DNA from: Dolomedes plantarius
Taxonomy: Eukaryota; Arthropoda; Arachnida; Araneae; Dolomedidae
Assembly: GCA_907164885.2 (NCBI GenBank)
Contig: OU015496.1
Span: forward strand, 101,639,132-101,703,131
DNA length: 64,000 bases
Reading direction: 5' to 3'
Positions within the stretch are counted from its first letter, which is position 1; every line of letters starts with the position of its first letter. Made by a program: the position numbers and the translations under genes. Shown here one piece after another: positions 45,670-56,548 of the stretch. The notes below the pieces were generated by a model. It saw only the letters and a list, made by a program, of their open reading frames with translations, was not told the origin of the DNA and made no database searches.

Positions 45670-46408
45670 ACAGCCTGTTCACACTTAAATCCGGAGCGTT
45701 ACGTACCGCCAGTGTTAAAAGTTTTAACCAAACTCAGTTCACTGACAACGTGATATGTCATATCAACCACAGGTCATGTCACATTATCTCTGAGATAACG
45801 TGTTAGGAAAATGAACCCTAAAAGGACTAACTAAACTTCAGTTTATAATACTTACTTTACCTGTATTACTTTCCAACATTTATGCTATCGTTTTAAACTG
45901 ACACAGCACTTGTTACCTAACAGCTAATGGCGTTATAGCAACTTTTGACGTCATATACCTGAGTAATGGGCTTTTTCATTTTTTTCCCCATTGTTTATCG
46001 TATTTCAATTTAAGTGCATTTTATGCAAATGCATGCTAATTTTAACTTTCTTGTATAAATACCGCTCGGGTTAGAGCAAAGGTGCCCCGGCAGCAGATAC
46101 AGTCGGACTCAAGAGTTGGTGAGATTCGTTTGTTGAACGTCTGTGAGATTATTTTGTTAGTACCGATGTTCTGAGTTTATAGATTTAACGCTTATGGAGA
46201 GAATTTGTTGAGAGGTAGTTTCTTGATTGTTTTTATTATTTTAACGTTTATTAAGTTTCTAAAATAAACTTTGGGATTTTACACAAAGTCTTGCCTTACT
46301 CATAAACACACAACATGGTAGACAACTGCAGACTCTGCTACATTGGTACTCTCCGTAACACAACGTAGTAACTAACGCAACGCACCGTATGCTGTGTGAA
46401 TAGGCTGT
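45670..46408. mobile_element. MITE with ACAGCCTRTTCACAC ends, split by a solo LTR
   Basis: Left end acagcctgttcacac (45670-45684); reverse complement of 46394-46408 is acagcctattcacac, 14 of 15 identical, with weaker similarity inward (ggagcgttacg versus ggtgcgttgcg). Without the solo LTR the element would be about 180 bp. Its last bases overlap the start of the BEL LTR at 46406, so the BEL element appears to have inserted at its very end. Superfamily unknown. Confidence 0.5.
45801..46360 (+). mobile_element. Solo LTR (560 bp) inside the MITE
   Basis: TGTTAGG...CCGTAACA has inverted TGTTA/TAACA ends, flanked by taacg (left) and caacg (right), a 4-bp aacg duplication or a 5-bp one with a mismatch. 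It contains a TATA box (tataaata, about 46052), downstream initiator-like sequence and AATAAA (about 46264), the order expected of a plus-strand LTR (U3-R-U5). No internal retrotransposon genes. Confidence 0.6.
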
Positions 46409-46739
46409 TACGACTCCAAACTCCGTCTGTAACTGCTTGTCCCTATAAACGGGGATTTTGGTTTTACTCTCCTTACGGGAGGGAAATACTGTATGTGTAC
46501 GTCACGTGTCAAAACGAAACTAACTTGTTTTTGTCGCGTTAGGAGAGCCGATTTGCGAGGCTCTTAGAACCATGTAATGGCTTGACATAGTCAAGTGAAA
46601 ATGCGGGCCGCATAAATGAAAGGCCGTTTATAACCAATGTAACGAGAATACTGTAATTAATGTTGTGCTTGTGATAATAGGGAATAAATGCAGTGTTTAG
46701 TAAAGGATACGGAGTCGGATACCTTTAATTTACGGTACA
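46406..46739 (+). repeat. 5' LTR of the old BEL/Pao element
   Basis: TGTTACGACTCC...TACGGTACA. Partner of 56549-56880. An AATAAA lies at about 46684, near the 3' end. Confidence 0.92.
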
Positions 46740-47063
46740 AATTTTGGTGAAACCGGACCTGATATGAGAACCGGACTATATTGAACTGGACTAAACAGGA
46801 ATAATATTTTGGATTAATTGACTTTATGGATCTTGGAGGGACCTCTTGGAAGTGGAGGTAGGCCCTTTCTTATTTTTCCCTTCTAGTTAAGTTGTTATAG
46901 GGAAGGGTTTGTTATTAGTTGTTGTATAGGAAAGAAATTGCTAAAACGGAAATGTGCAGATCGGAAACGAAACAGTATTAGATAGCGAAACTTAATCATT
47001 AAATAGTAAATCCTTGTTATAATTAGTGTTGGGATACACTGGTTGAATTAAATCAATTCAATT

Positions 47064-47338
47064 ATGGATGTCCAAAGGCTTAAGGAAAAACGTAAGGGGT
47101 TAAGGAAGTTATTTACTAAGCATTTGACAAAAATTAAAACTTCGATAGGAAAGGAAATAACGGCAGAATATACAAAAGAGATGAAAATTGAGGAGATATC
47201 AAGATAAAAGTACAAATTCGTTCGTTGCAATCTTTAAATGTAGCAACACGTACTTACGGTAATTTACTGTGCCCGGTAATATTGCAGAAATTACACGAGG
47301 AGCTGAATTTTAACTATAATAGGACCCGTAAATCAAAC
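47064..47338 (+). pseudogene. Gag N-terminal part of the old BEL/Pao element, internally deleted
   Basis: The ATG at 47064 starts MDVQRLKEKRKGLRKLF, a charged Gag N-terminus. After about 45 codons the sequence jumps, in another frame, to the segment RSLQSLNVATRTYGNLLCPV, which in the complete element lies about 190 codons later. So some 570 bp of capsid-coding DNA are missing. The frame then reaches the copia insertion at 47339 within NRTRKSN and resumes at 51838. Confidence 0.82.
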
Positions 47339-47575
47339 TGTTGTTTTCTGATGTCGGAGACATGAAATACAGTCCTTAGATCTTGATTAACAATATTTAT
47401 TAAGACATAAAAAACAGTTAAAAGCTAAAATGCACACAGCTCAAGATATGCGCGCACACAGCGACACATTCCCTACGCAGCTCTGGAGAAGAAACGGAGG
47501 CGAGGCGGACAGCGCCACTATACGTAGCTGTATTCTTCCGCACAGAAAAATAGTGCCACTCGCTCAAACTCAACA
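47339..47575 (-). repeat. Copia 3' LTR (left)
   Basis: 237 bp, TGTTG...CAACA, identical by eye to 51596-51832. Confidence 0.95.
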
Positions 47576-47697
47576 CACCCCTCCTGCGAGGGACACATTT
47601 TATCATCAAGTTTAAGAAATTACTACACACTACAAAATTATGACACAAAATACACACATTTACAAAAATACAACACAAAATACATACATATACATAG

Positions 47698-49212
47698 TTA
47701 AGAAATTAATGAAATACTTTTCAGAGAGTAAATTAGCTTGTCTTCATTGACAGCTTTTGTCAGAAAATCCGCTGTAATATACTCAGTCTGTATATAACCC
47801 AGTTTAATAATATTGTCCATTAACAAATCTTTCACAAAATGAAAGCGTAAGTTCATGTGTCTTGATTTAGTCGATGATCTGGTACATTTAATCCACTGGA
47901 TTGCTGCTTGACTGTCTGAATTTAAGGTTACAACATCATTTATAAATTGTTTACATTTCAACTCAGATAATAAATTTACAGTCCAAATAATATCTTTACA
48001 AATTTCAGAAATAGAAAATAACTCTGCTTCACACGTAGAAAGACTAACACTTTTTTGCTTATTACATTTCCATAACACAAGTGAATTACCTAATAAGATT
48101 ACACCACCTGAAAATGACTTACCATTTTCAGCATTTCCCCAACTTGCATCTGAACTAGCATTCAAAAAACCAAAATCGTTGCTATAAAACAATACTTTGT
48201 CTTTAGTACCTTTTAAATATCTTAAAACTCTTTTTGCGATAAGATAATGTCTCTTTTCCGGTTTATGATTAAACTGAGATAGATATGTTGTTACAAATGA
48301 TATATCAGGACGCGTTCTATTAGCTAAATACAATAATTCACCAATTAATTCTTGATACATAGTTACATCAATTAAATCATTTGTAAGTGGAAAACTTTTA
48401 TCTTCTCCTTTAACAATTGGAGATTTTACCGATTTACAATTTTCTAACTTATGTTTAAGCAAAAGTGACTCAATATATTCAATTTGTGATAAACTTACAC
48501 CATTGTCATGTTTATTAATTTCCATACCTAAGAATTTAGAATTCTTATTCTCTTGAAATTCAAATACACTTTTAATTTTAGAAACAATCTCGTGATACAT
48601 TTCATTATTATTACAGAAAATAGCAATATCATCAACATACATACTTAATATAAAAAGATTTGTACCATCATGTATAGTAAATACACAATTATCAGAAGCC
48701 AACTGTACCAAACCTATTTTTTCCAATTCAGATTTTATTTTCATGTACCAATTCCTGCCCGATCGTGGTAAACCGTAAATACTCTTTTTTAATCTACAAA
48801 CTTTTCCATCCCCAATTAATTTTTCAAAACCAGGTGGAGGTGACATGTATACTGTTTCCTCTAAGTCACTATACAAATACGCAGTTTTTACGTCAAAAAA
48901 TTTAACTATCAAATTTAATTTCGCTGAAAGCGCAAGTAATAATCGAAAAGATTCTATGTTTACAACAGGTGAATAAGACTCTAAATAATCCTTATTTTTT
49001 ATTTGATTGTATCCAGCAGCTACAAGTCGCGCTTTATATTTTATTTTATTGGAATCGCTCTCCTTCAAAGTGTAGACCCATTTACTTTTTATTATTTTTT
49101 CCTTTAGAGGTTTTTCTACTATTTCCCATACTTTATGATGATTCAACGAATCTAGTTCATTTTTCATTGCTGACTCCCAATCGCGCCAATTTACACTATT
49201 TTTTGCCTCCAA
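47698..49212 (-). CDS. Copia Pol C-terminal part: reverse transcriptase and RNase H
   Basis: 504 codons read from the ATG at 49212; the same frame stays open a little further upstream (to about 49240), so this Met is not a true start. Copies element RNA to DNA. RT (RVT_2) motifs: KSKWVYTLKE, KARLVAAGYNQ, FFDVKTAYLYSDLEE, KSIYGLPRSGRNWY, and the YVDD active site (SMYVDDIAIF). RNase H follows with SSDASWGNAENGKS, CEAELFSISE and TKSRHMNLRFHFVKD. The natural stop lies at 47698-47700, about 120 bases from the LTR. No break within the domains. Confidence 0.95.
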   Translation of the reverse strand: MEAKNSVNWRDWESAMKNELDSLNHHKVWEIVEKPLKEKIIKSKWVYTLKESDSNKIKYKARLVAAGYNQIKNKDYLESYSPVVNIESFRLLLALSAKLNLIVKFFDVKTAYLYSDLEETVYMSPPPGFEKLIGDGKVCRLKKSIYGLPRSGRNWYMKIKSELEKIGLVQLASDNCVFTIHDGTNLFILSMYVDDIAIFCNNNEMYHEIVSKIKSVFEFQENKNSKFLGMEINKHDNGVSLSQIEYIESLLLKHKLENCKSVKSPIVKGEDKSFPLTNDLIDVTMYQELIGELLYLANRTRPDISFVTTYLSQFNHKPEKRHYLIAKRVLRYLKGTKDKVLFYSNDFGFLNASSDASWGNAENGKSFSGGVILLGNSLVLWKCNKQKSVSLSTCEAELFSISEICKDIIWTVNLLSELKCKQFINDVVTLNSDSQAAIQWIKCTRSSTKSRHMNLRFHFVKDLLMDNIIKLGYIQTEYITADFLTKAVNEDKLIYSLKSISLIS

Positions 49213-49400
49213 AAAAGTGTTTGGTATATCATCAGTTAAGATTTGCTGACATTTGTTTATATTTTAGCCGTTCAGAGCGTCGGAGTTGCGGTTCGTGTTG
49301 ACAGTTTTCACTGTTTATTTCCTCATCGGAGGGTTGCTTTACCTCCTGTTGCATTGAGACTGGCTGTCTCTTATCTAGGTCGCTGCTATCAACAAAAAAT
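49213..49400 (-). pseudogene. Copia hinge between integrase and RT, in a third frame
   Basis: The linker that should join integrase to RT is readable (including RRSERLKYK, typical of the copia hinge) but in a frame different from both neighbours. One shift falls at a T6 run near 49399-49404, the other near 49240. These are the only breaks in an element with identical LTRs. Confidence 0.75.
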
Positions 49401-51515
49401 CTCAAACTCCGCCATTTTGTTTTTTGAACTAGTATACTCTAAATAAGTGCTACCTTTTAAATTTTCATTGAATCGAACTGATCGTTCTTCAATAATTTTA
49501 TTACTTTTTAAGTCATAAATACGGTATCCTCGGCGTTCTATAGCATAACCTAACATTATCCCCCGTTTTCCTGGAACATCAAATTTATTATTAAGCATTA
49601 TTTTCGGAATGTGAAAATAAGCCACACAGCCAAACTTTCTAAGATAATTTAGTTTGGGTTTTTTACCTGTCCAGATTTCGAGAGCAATTTTTTCTTTTCC
49701 TTTACGTGGCGTCAAATTGGAAATTCTTGTACTACAATTAATAGCCTCAGCCCAGAATTTTAAAGGAAGTTGACTTTCATATAATAAAGCTCTAGCTCTA
49801 TCTAATAAAACTCGATTAGCTCTCTCAGCTTTACCATTGCTTTCACTGTTGTATGGTACAGTTTTTTCCCGAAATATACCTGAATTAGAAAGAAAATTAT
49901 CAAATTGCTCATTTACAAACTCTAGGCCATTATCGGTCCTTAACCTTTTAATTTTCTTACCCGTAAGATTTTCATATTTAGCTTTAAATTTCAAAAATAC
50001 ATTAAATACTTCACTTTTAGTTTTTAAGAAATATGTAAAATACATACCAGAAAAATCGTCCACTAATATCATAAAATATTTCGAACCGCCAATTGATTCC
50101 GTTTGAACCGGACCGCAAAGATCTGCATGAATTAATTCAAGAATTGCACAACTTTGCTCAATATCAATATTTGGATGATTTTTCCGTGTAATTTTACTTA
50201 TATCACAAGTTTCACAGACAAAATTCTTTACATCATTAATATCAATATATTCCTTCATTTTAATCATATATTTAGGATTTAAATGACACAACCTATTATG
50301 CCAAAGCTCATAACTTTTAGTAGAATTTTCATTAACAATACAACATTCAGAATTATAAAAAGGTTCTAAATACACTTCAAGTCTGTTATCATTTTTAAAC
50401 GCTTTGGTAAGTAACTTATTATATTTATCAAAAATCAAAACACAATTATGATTTGAAACAATTTTACATCCCTTATTCATTAACGAGGTTACTGATAACA
50501 GATTATATCTTAAATCAGGAACATAATTTACATTACTGATAGTTAAAGTTATAGGCTTAGAATTCTTATTTATAGTATTAGCTTTAACAGTACCTGTTCC
50601 TTGAGAATAAATCACTGAGTTTTTACCTGCTTGGTGGATGTCCTTAATTTCTGGTATTATTTCCTCAAACCAGAAAGAATTTTTGGCCATATGACAAGAA
50701 GTCCCACTATCTAGTAGCCAAACTTGATCATGCTCATCATCTTGAGCAGAAACCGTAAGCGCAGACCTGGGATGTTGATCACCCGATGAATAATGCGCAT
50801 TTGGTGAACTCCTCTTTTTTTCCTTATTATTTCTTGTGTTGAAGTAACAATTTTTAGCTAAGTGACCAGGGCGTCTGCATATGTAGCAGTTTCTATTATT
50901 AAAATTCTTATTCTTCTTCGAAATGAATGCCTCTGCGTTTCCTTCACTGCGTCTTCCGTTTTGGGAATTCGTCGCTTCTTCTTCACGTAGAATTTCTAAT
51001 ACTTCATCCATTGATTTGTCCCTTTGGGTCTTCAAAATGTCACGCACACGGATAAATTTGCCTTTCAGGCCTCGAACAGTGTAAAATACTAATTCCCGTG
51101 GTGTAACTTCTAATCCGAGAGAAAGACACTTAGTCAATATCCCTCTTGCTCTGGCAATATAGTCGTTCGCAGATTCATTCGAAGTCATTTCCAGATTTTT
51201 TAATTCGTTTCCTGCATCTATTTTTCGATCTTCAGATTGCCCCATGAATGTTGACTTTATTTTCTCCCACAGAGTTTTTGCATTTACTTCCGTGGCGAAC
51301 TGCAGCGCCTGCTCGTCTGACATAGCGAGCTGCATGTAAGCTACTGCGTCAGCATTCTTTTGATCCCATTTTTCAGATTCCTTTTGATCCAAATTTTCTG
51401 GTTTCACACTGGAAATAACAGTATCTAGACGTTTTAATGACAGAGCTGCTTTCATTTTTAAACACCAGATGAAATAATTTTCTCCAGTCAGTTCTGGAAC
51501 GTTAAGTTTCTCCAT
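49389..51515 (-). CDS. Copia Gag-protease-integrase (708 aa)
   Basis: The ATG at 51515 (MEKLNVPELTGENYF) lies 80 bases inside the 5' LTR. Domains: UBN2/Retrotran_gag region (about 1-190: LTGENYFIWCLKMKAAL, WEKIKSTF); CCHC zinc knuckle CYICRRPGHLAKNC (about 215); aspartic protease WLLDSGTSCHM (about 270); integrase with HHCC zinc region (HNRLCHLN ... CETC, about 410-445) and DDE catalytic residues in HADLCGP, RTDNGLEF and SNGKAERANR; then the core tail with KFGCVAYFHI and VPGKRGIMLGY. It ends at TGA 49389-49391, a few codons past the integrase, where the frame shift occurs. Confidence 0.95.
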   Translation of the reverse strand: MEKLNVPELTGENYFIWCLKMKAALSLKRLDTVISSVKPENLDQKESEKWDQKNADAVAYMQLAMSDEQALQFATEVNAKTLWEKIKSTFMGQSEDRKIDAGNELKNLEMTSNESANDYIARARGILTKCLSLGLEVTPRELVFYTVRGLKGKFIRVRDILKTQRDKSMDEVLEILREEEATNSQNGRRSEGNAEAFISKKNKNFNNRNCYICRRPGHLAKNCYFNTRNNKEKKRSSPNAHYSSGDQHPRSALTVSAQDDEHDQVWLLDSGTSCHMAKNSFWFEEIIPEIKDIHQAGKNSVIYSQGTGTVKANTINKNSKPITLTISNVNYVPDLRYNLLSVTSLMNKGCKIVSNHNCVLIFDKYNKLLTKAFKNDNRLEVYLEPFYNSECCIVNENSTKSYELWHNRLCHLNPKYMIKMKEYIDINDVKNFVCETCDISKITRKNHPNIDIEQSCAILELIHADLCGPVQTESIGGSKYFMILVDDFSGMYFTYFLKTKSEVFNVFLKFKAKYENLTGKKIKRLRTDNGLEFVNEQFDNFLSNSGIFREKTVPYNSESNGKAERANRVLLDRARALLYESQLPLKFWAEAINCSTRISNLTPRKGKEKIALEIWTGKKPKLNYLRKFGCVAYFHIPKIMLNNKFDVPGKRGIMLGYAIERRGYRIYDLKSNKIIEERSVRFNENLKGSTYLEYTSSKNKMAEFEIFC

Positions 51516-51595
51516 TTTCGATTTGTGCTTCGGCAGTTTCGATTTCAGCAGCCTCTTTAAATATAATTAATCAGAACCAAACTCTTCTACCAATT

Positions 51596-51832
51596 TGTTG
51601 TTTTCTGATGTCGGAGACATGAAATACAGTCCTTAGATCTTGATTAACAATATTTATTAAGACATAAAAAACAGTTAAAAGCTAAAATGCACACAGCTCA
51701 AGATATGCGCGCACACAGCGACACATTCCCTACGCAGCTCTGGAGAAGAAACGGAGGCGAGGCGGACAGCGCCACTATACGTAGCTGTATTCTTCCGCAC
51801 AGAAAAATAGTGCCACTCGCTCAAACTCAACA
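51596..51832 (-). repeat. Copia 5' LTR (right)
   Basis: 237 bp, identical by eye to the left LTR. Followed by the target duplication CAAAC. Confidence 0.95.
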
Positions 51833-51837
51833 CAAAC

Positions 51838-52639
51838 GAATTGTTTGATATTTCAAAATTAATCGATTACATACGGAAGGAATTGGAAATAAGAGAAACT
51901 TCTATAATATTAGCAAACACAAAGAATACTAATGTAAATTATCCTTATCGATATAAGGTGAATCAAAATTATCAAAATAAACATCAGTTTACTGCTAAGA
52001 GAAATGAGTATTCTAAACCTAGATCAACAGCCGCAGTTTTAGCTACTAAGGTTGAAGAAAATTTACCATCGTTTAATAAATATTCTAGTAGTAATACAAG
52101 AACTTTTAACCAATACCAGAACAACTTTCCATTTAGACAGAATACGGGAAATCAATGTATATTTTGTTCTGCCAATTCGCACATGACGCATGATTGTTTA
52201 TTGGATGTTAATAATAGGAGAAAAGCGTTAATGGCCAAGGGATTGTGCTTTAATTTGTTTTCAGGGTCACTTGAGGAAATTTTGTAAAAGGGAGCAGAAA
52301 TGCAGAAACTGCAATTTTTTAGACCATAACTCGCTGATTTGCAGTTTTGAGAGAAATGAATTAAAAGCAAATGCGAAAGAAATCCCACCACAGGCGGAAA
52401 GTTCACTTAGCTTATTTTGTGATAAAAATCCATCGAAGTGGGCGGCAGCGCATGAATCAGTCTTACTACAAACGTTCACCGCAGCTGTCAAAACAAGTCC
52501 TTTAAATAAAACGCAAATAGTACATTGCATGATAGACGGTGGGAGCACCAAAACATTCGTGATTAGAGAAGTTTGTGAATTATTGGGTTTAAAGGCCATA
52601 AGTAAAGAAGCACTTTGTTATTTACACTTTTGGGGGTAG
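51838..52639 (+). pseudogene. Old BEL/Pao Gag end and protease, frameshifted
   Basis: Gag resumes right after the copia target duplication (ELFDISKLIDYIRKEL), paralleling DFDISELIDFVRNEV of the complete element. A knuckle CIFCSANSHMTHDC follows. Near 52260 the frame shifts; the next frame holds a second Cys/His cluster (CRNCNFLDHNSLIC) and the protease motif MIDGGSTKTF. That frame ends at TAG 52637-52639, and protease sequence goes on in another frame with further stops. Confidence 0.85.
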
Positions 52640-53213
52640 TCAAGCTGAGAAGAAAATTTATGATATCGTTGAACTGGAATTGTGTAATGTGAATTATCCA
52701 AAGTGGAAAATCAAAATCAACGCAGTAGTTATTGATTCGATTACATTAGGACAAATTGAAATTCCTTCTAAATGGATTCGGAATATGGCTTTGGAAAAGG
52801 GTATCGAGTTAGCAGATTAGGGTACATCCAGAAGTATAAAAATTTTAATCGGGTCAGATTGTTAGGGAAATTTTGGGCGAAACAATTATAAAAATTTCTA
52901 AAACACTAGTGGCAACAGACACCATTTTTGGCTTCGTGATACAGGGAAGGGATGAAGGATATAATTGTCAGGAGGTGCTTGCTAACCATTTGACCGTTGC
53001 GAATGAAGAATTGGGCTAGAAAGAGTTAAGCGTTTTTGGGAACTGGAAACAATTGGGATAAGTCCAGATAAGGAAATTTCTCGATCTGATAATGAAATTT
53101 TAGGTTCATTTGAGCAAAATACCACGTACAAAAACAAACAATATGAAACTCGGTTATTATGGAAAGAAAAGGATAAAAATTTAGAGAGTAACTATGAAAA
53201 CGCGAGGCGTCTT
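52640..53213 (+). pseudogene. Old BEL/Pao protease-RT linker, heavily decayed
   Basis: Fragments alignable with the complete element continue, such as IKILIGSDC and HFWLRDTG-like segments, but stops and shifts occur every 50-100 bases. Confidence 0.65.
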
Positions 53214-54281
53214 TTGCACAGTTTGAGCAGAGTATTTGAAAGGAATCGAGAATTAGGTTTGAGATATAGTGAAATAATTAAGGAACACTTAAAAGAAGGT
53301 ATTGTGGAACCAGTAACCGTTGATTTAAGGGAAACCGTCAATACAGGATACTTCATACCACACCACGCAGTAGTGCGTGAAGAAAAGGACACTACAAAGG
53401 TCAGGATAGTTTTCGATGCATCTTCTAAGGGTAAGGATAAATTATCCCTAAACGATTGTTTGGATAGCGGGCCCAATTTGAATCCCGACTTATTGAAAAT
53501 CATTTGGAGTTCAGATTAAATCCAACCGCTTTTTGCTCTGACATTAAGCGCGCGTTTCTTGAAGTGGGAATTGCCGAGGGGATAGAGATTTTTTAAAGTT
53601 TCTGTGGATTAATAGACAGGGACCATATCTCCATTTCGATCCTCGAAATTTCCAAGTGTTGCAGATTGCAAGAGTGCCTTTTGGGGTAAAGCGTTCCCCG
53701 TTTTTACTGACTGCGACAGTGTGGCTTCACTTAGAAAAATATGAAAAGTACCACAGCGAATCTTGTGACATGTTGAAAGAATTTTATATGTCGACGACTT
53801 AATATCAGGATCTACAAATATCGACCTTGCTCTAAAACTGAGTAAAGAGATGATAGTTATTCTTGATCAAGCCAGTATGAATCTTCGTAGATGGATATCA
53901 AATTCCCCAGAGCTCAATGAGCTATGGAGGAAGCATGGCATCGACTGTCGTGAAATTTCGGAAGAGTCTGGCGTACCATTGAAGATTTTGGGTATTATTT
54001 GGGACAATGTAAACGACAAATTGAGAATTGACTCTAGTCAATTTAAGAAATTGAAAGGAGATAAGTCGATAACGAAACGTAATATTTTAGGAGCTTGTGA
54101 AATGTTATTTGACCCTATGGGTATAATGAATTCCTTTCCAGTACGACTCAAGAGAATAGTCCAAATATTGTGGGAAAGAGGCCTTCAATGGGATGAATGT
54201 GTTCCTAGTGAAATTGAAGCAGAATTTCTGGAGTGGCTGAACGACGTTGAGAAGTTGAAATTCTTTGAGATACCAAGATAA
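53214..54281 (+). pseudogene. Old BEL/Pao reverse transcriptase, broken
   Basis: 53214-53519 encodes the RT start (TTKVRIVFDASSKGK, LNDCLDSGPNLNP). It then breaks; 53520-53850 holds further RT pieces (CSDIKRAF-like; RVPFGV; a degenerate YVDD-like site near 53790) in several frames. 53850-54281 resumes with ASMNLRRWISNS, LKILGIIWD and LFDPMGIMNSFPV, the thumb and connection region. Not functional. Confidence 0.85.
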
Positions 54282-54371
54282 TATTTCAGTGAAATTTGCT
54301 GGAATTCGGTTGAATTACACATATTCTCAGATGCCAGTCCCAAATGCTATGGATCGGTAGCATACTTTAGA

Positions 54372-56361
54372 ATGAGAAGGTTAAATAGATACGTAACGTG
54401 TTTCATAATATCGAAGTCTCGTTTAGCCCCACTGAAGAAGATGACACTACCAAGACTCGAGTTAACGGGGACCCTACTATCAGCAAGACTGGGGTCATAT
54501 TTACAGTCTACCTTTTCTATGGTAGAAGCAAGGGATATATTTTACTGGATTGAATCCCAGATTTGTATTCATTGGATAAAGGGCTTTGCAGATGACTGGA
54601 AGATATTTATGAGAAATCGCGTGGTAGAGATAAAGGAAAGGACTGATCCATCGAGTTGGCAATTCTGCAATGGAACATTCAATCCAGCCGATAACCTCAT
54701 TAGAGGAATAAGAGCACAAACTCTAATCAATGATAAGGCTTGGATTTCAGAACCACCTTGGCTTGGAGAGTTAGATATCCCATGTGATGTAACAGCGACG
54801 AGGGTCAGTACAGATACTGAAGGTTTTGAGGAAGAGAAGCGAAAGGTCGTTGCGTTTCATGTAAACCTGGAAACTGTTGAACCACTATTGGACCTTCACA
54901 AGTATAGTGACCTAAGAAAGGTCATAAGAATAAGTGTATATATCATGCGGTTTGTGAACAATTCTAAACCAAAATGTATAAAATCCACGGGTGCTTTAGC
55001 AGCGCATGAACTCTATATCGCAGAGAACTATGGGCTTCGAATCGTGCAACGGAGAAACTTTGGAAAAGAGTATAACCAATTAAAAACGAAAACCGCAATT
55101 GATTCTGACTCTAAGCTATATGGTTTAGATACAATTTTGACCACTGATTGGTTAATAGTATTGAAAGGAAGATTGCAGACTTCTGATTTAGATATTCAAT
55201 CTAGACATCCAATAATTCTTCCGAGCAAGACTAAATTTACTGAGCTTTTGATAATGAGAGAGCATAAGAACGTGCTTCATTCTGGTGTTTCTGACACTCT
55301 CACACAGCTCAGAGAACGATTTTGGATAATTCATGACAGGCAAGCTGTAAAGTCCTGTTTAAACAAGTGTCTACAATGCAGACGATTCAAGGCTAAACAA
55401 GGATGGCAGGTAGTAGCTCCACTTCCTGCAACCAGAACTCAGGAAGCCTAACCCTTTGAAATCACTGCAATAGACTTTTCAGGACCCTTATATACAAAGG
55501 ACGATTGCAAGGCTTACATCGCATTATTTACCTGCGCCGTCACTCGCGCTGTTCATTTGGAATTAGTGCCCAGCTTAAGAAGTGAACATTTCCTACTAGC
55601 TTTTAGACGATTTGTTTCAAGGAGAGGTGTTTGTCGAATTATTAACTCGGACAATGCCTTGACTTTCAAAGGTGCAGACACCGAACTCAAGAAATTGTAT
55701 ACGAACATAAAGGACTCAGGCATGCATTTTGGAAAAAAGGGGATTACGTGGCAGTACATAGTAGAAAAGGTCGCTTGGAGGGGCGGGTATTGGGAGCGAA
55801 TGGTTCGTATGAAAAAGGTTGTTTTGAGGAAAATTCTTGGGAGGGCTTTAGTAACTTTTGAAGAACTGCAAACAATACTTGCAGAGATTGAATCCATTTT
55901 GAACCAAAGACCTCTTACTTATGTCTATAATGAGCCCACAGAACCATCCCCTCTCACTACAGCTCCTATCCTCATTGGAAGAAGAATAACTGCCTTACCT
56001 CCCCAAATTGGCAAATCAATTTCTGGAAGTGTATCCAGTACTCATAAAGTACTAATTAAGAGATATTTATAATGTGAAAAGCTTTTAAATCAGTTTTGGA
56101 AACGATGGAAGGGGGAGTATCTTTTAGAGTTAAGAAATGTAAATTTTATAAAACCAGTTAATGTAACTTGTCAATTTAATGTAGGTGACGTAGTCTTGAT
56201 AGCAGATGATAAGATGCCACGGCAAATGTGGAGAATGGGAAGAGTAACTGAATTGCATTTTGGCAGAGACAACCAGGTAAGAGCTGTCACGCTGAAAACA
56301 GCTACAGGTCAAATCAAATGACCAATTCAGCTTCTGCATCATATGGAGATAGGTAAGCCGT
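54372..56361 (+). pseudogene. Old BEL/Pao RNase H and integrase, one frame with three stops
   Basis: From 54372 a single frame reads RNase H (ISKSRLAPLKKMTLPRLE; DIFYWIESQICIHWI), the linker, a zinc region (HSGVSDTL ... CLQCRR), integrase core (AIDFSGPLYTK; NSDNALTF; WRGGYWERMVR) and the DUF5641-like tail (LLNQFWKRW; PRQMWRMGRV). It is interrupted only by TAA at 55449-55451, TAA at 56070-56072 and TGA at 56319-56321. Some conserved residues are altered. The long surviving frame contrasts with the shredded RT region. Confidence 0.88.
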
Positions 56362-56548
56362 GATCCAACTTTTAATAATGAGGTTGTGAATTTACCAGCC
56401 AACTATCAAGTTATATTGTTTGTTTCATTTAATAAGTGTTTTATTTCTGTTAATATTGTTCTTTATTAATTTTGTAATAATTGAATGTGAAATTGTTTGA
56501 TTTATTATGTTATTAGCAATAATGAATGTCTTCATTGGGGGCGGAGGA

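Larger units (their letters stand above)
47339..51832 (-). mobile_element. Young Ty1/copia retrotransposon nested in the BEL gag
   Basis: 4494 bp on the minus strand. LTRs 47339-47575 and 51596-51832 are 237 bp each and identical by eye. Target duplication CAAAC at 47334-47338 and 51833-51837 is perfect. A purine-rich tract (aggaggggtg on the minus strand) abuts the left LTR. A candidate primer site ttggtagaagag lies just inside the right LTR. Order gag, protease, integrase, RT, RNase H (integrase before RT) is diagnostic of copia. Two frame changes lie in the integrase-RT hinge. Confidence 0.96.
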
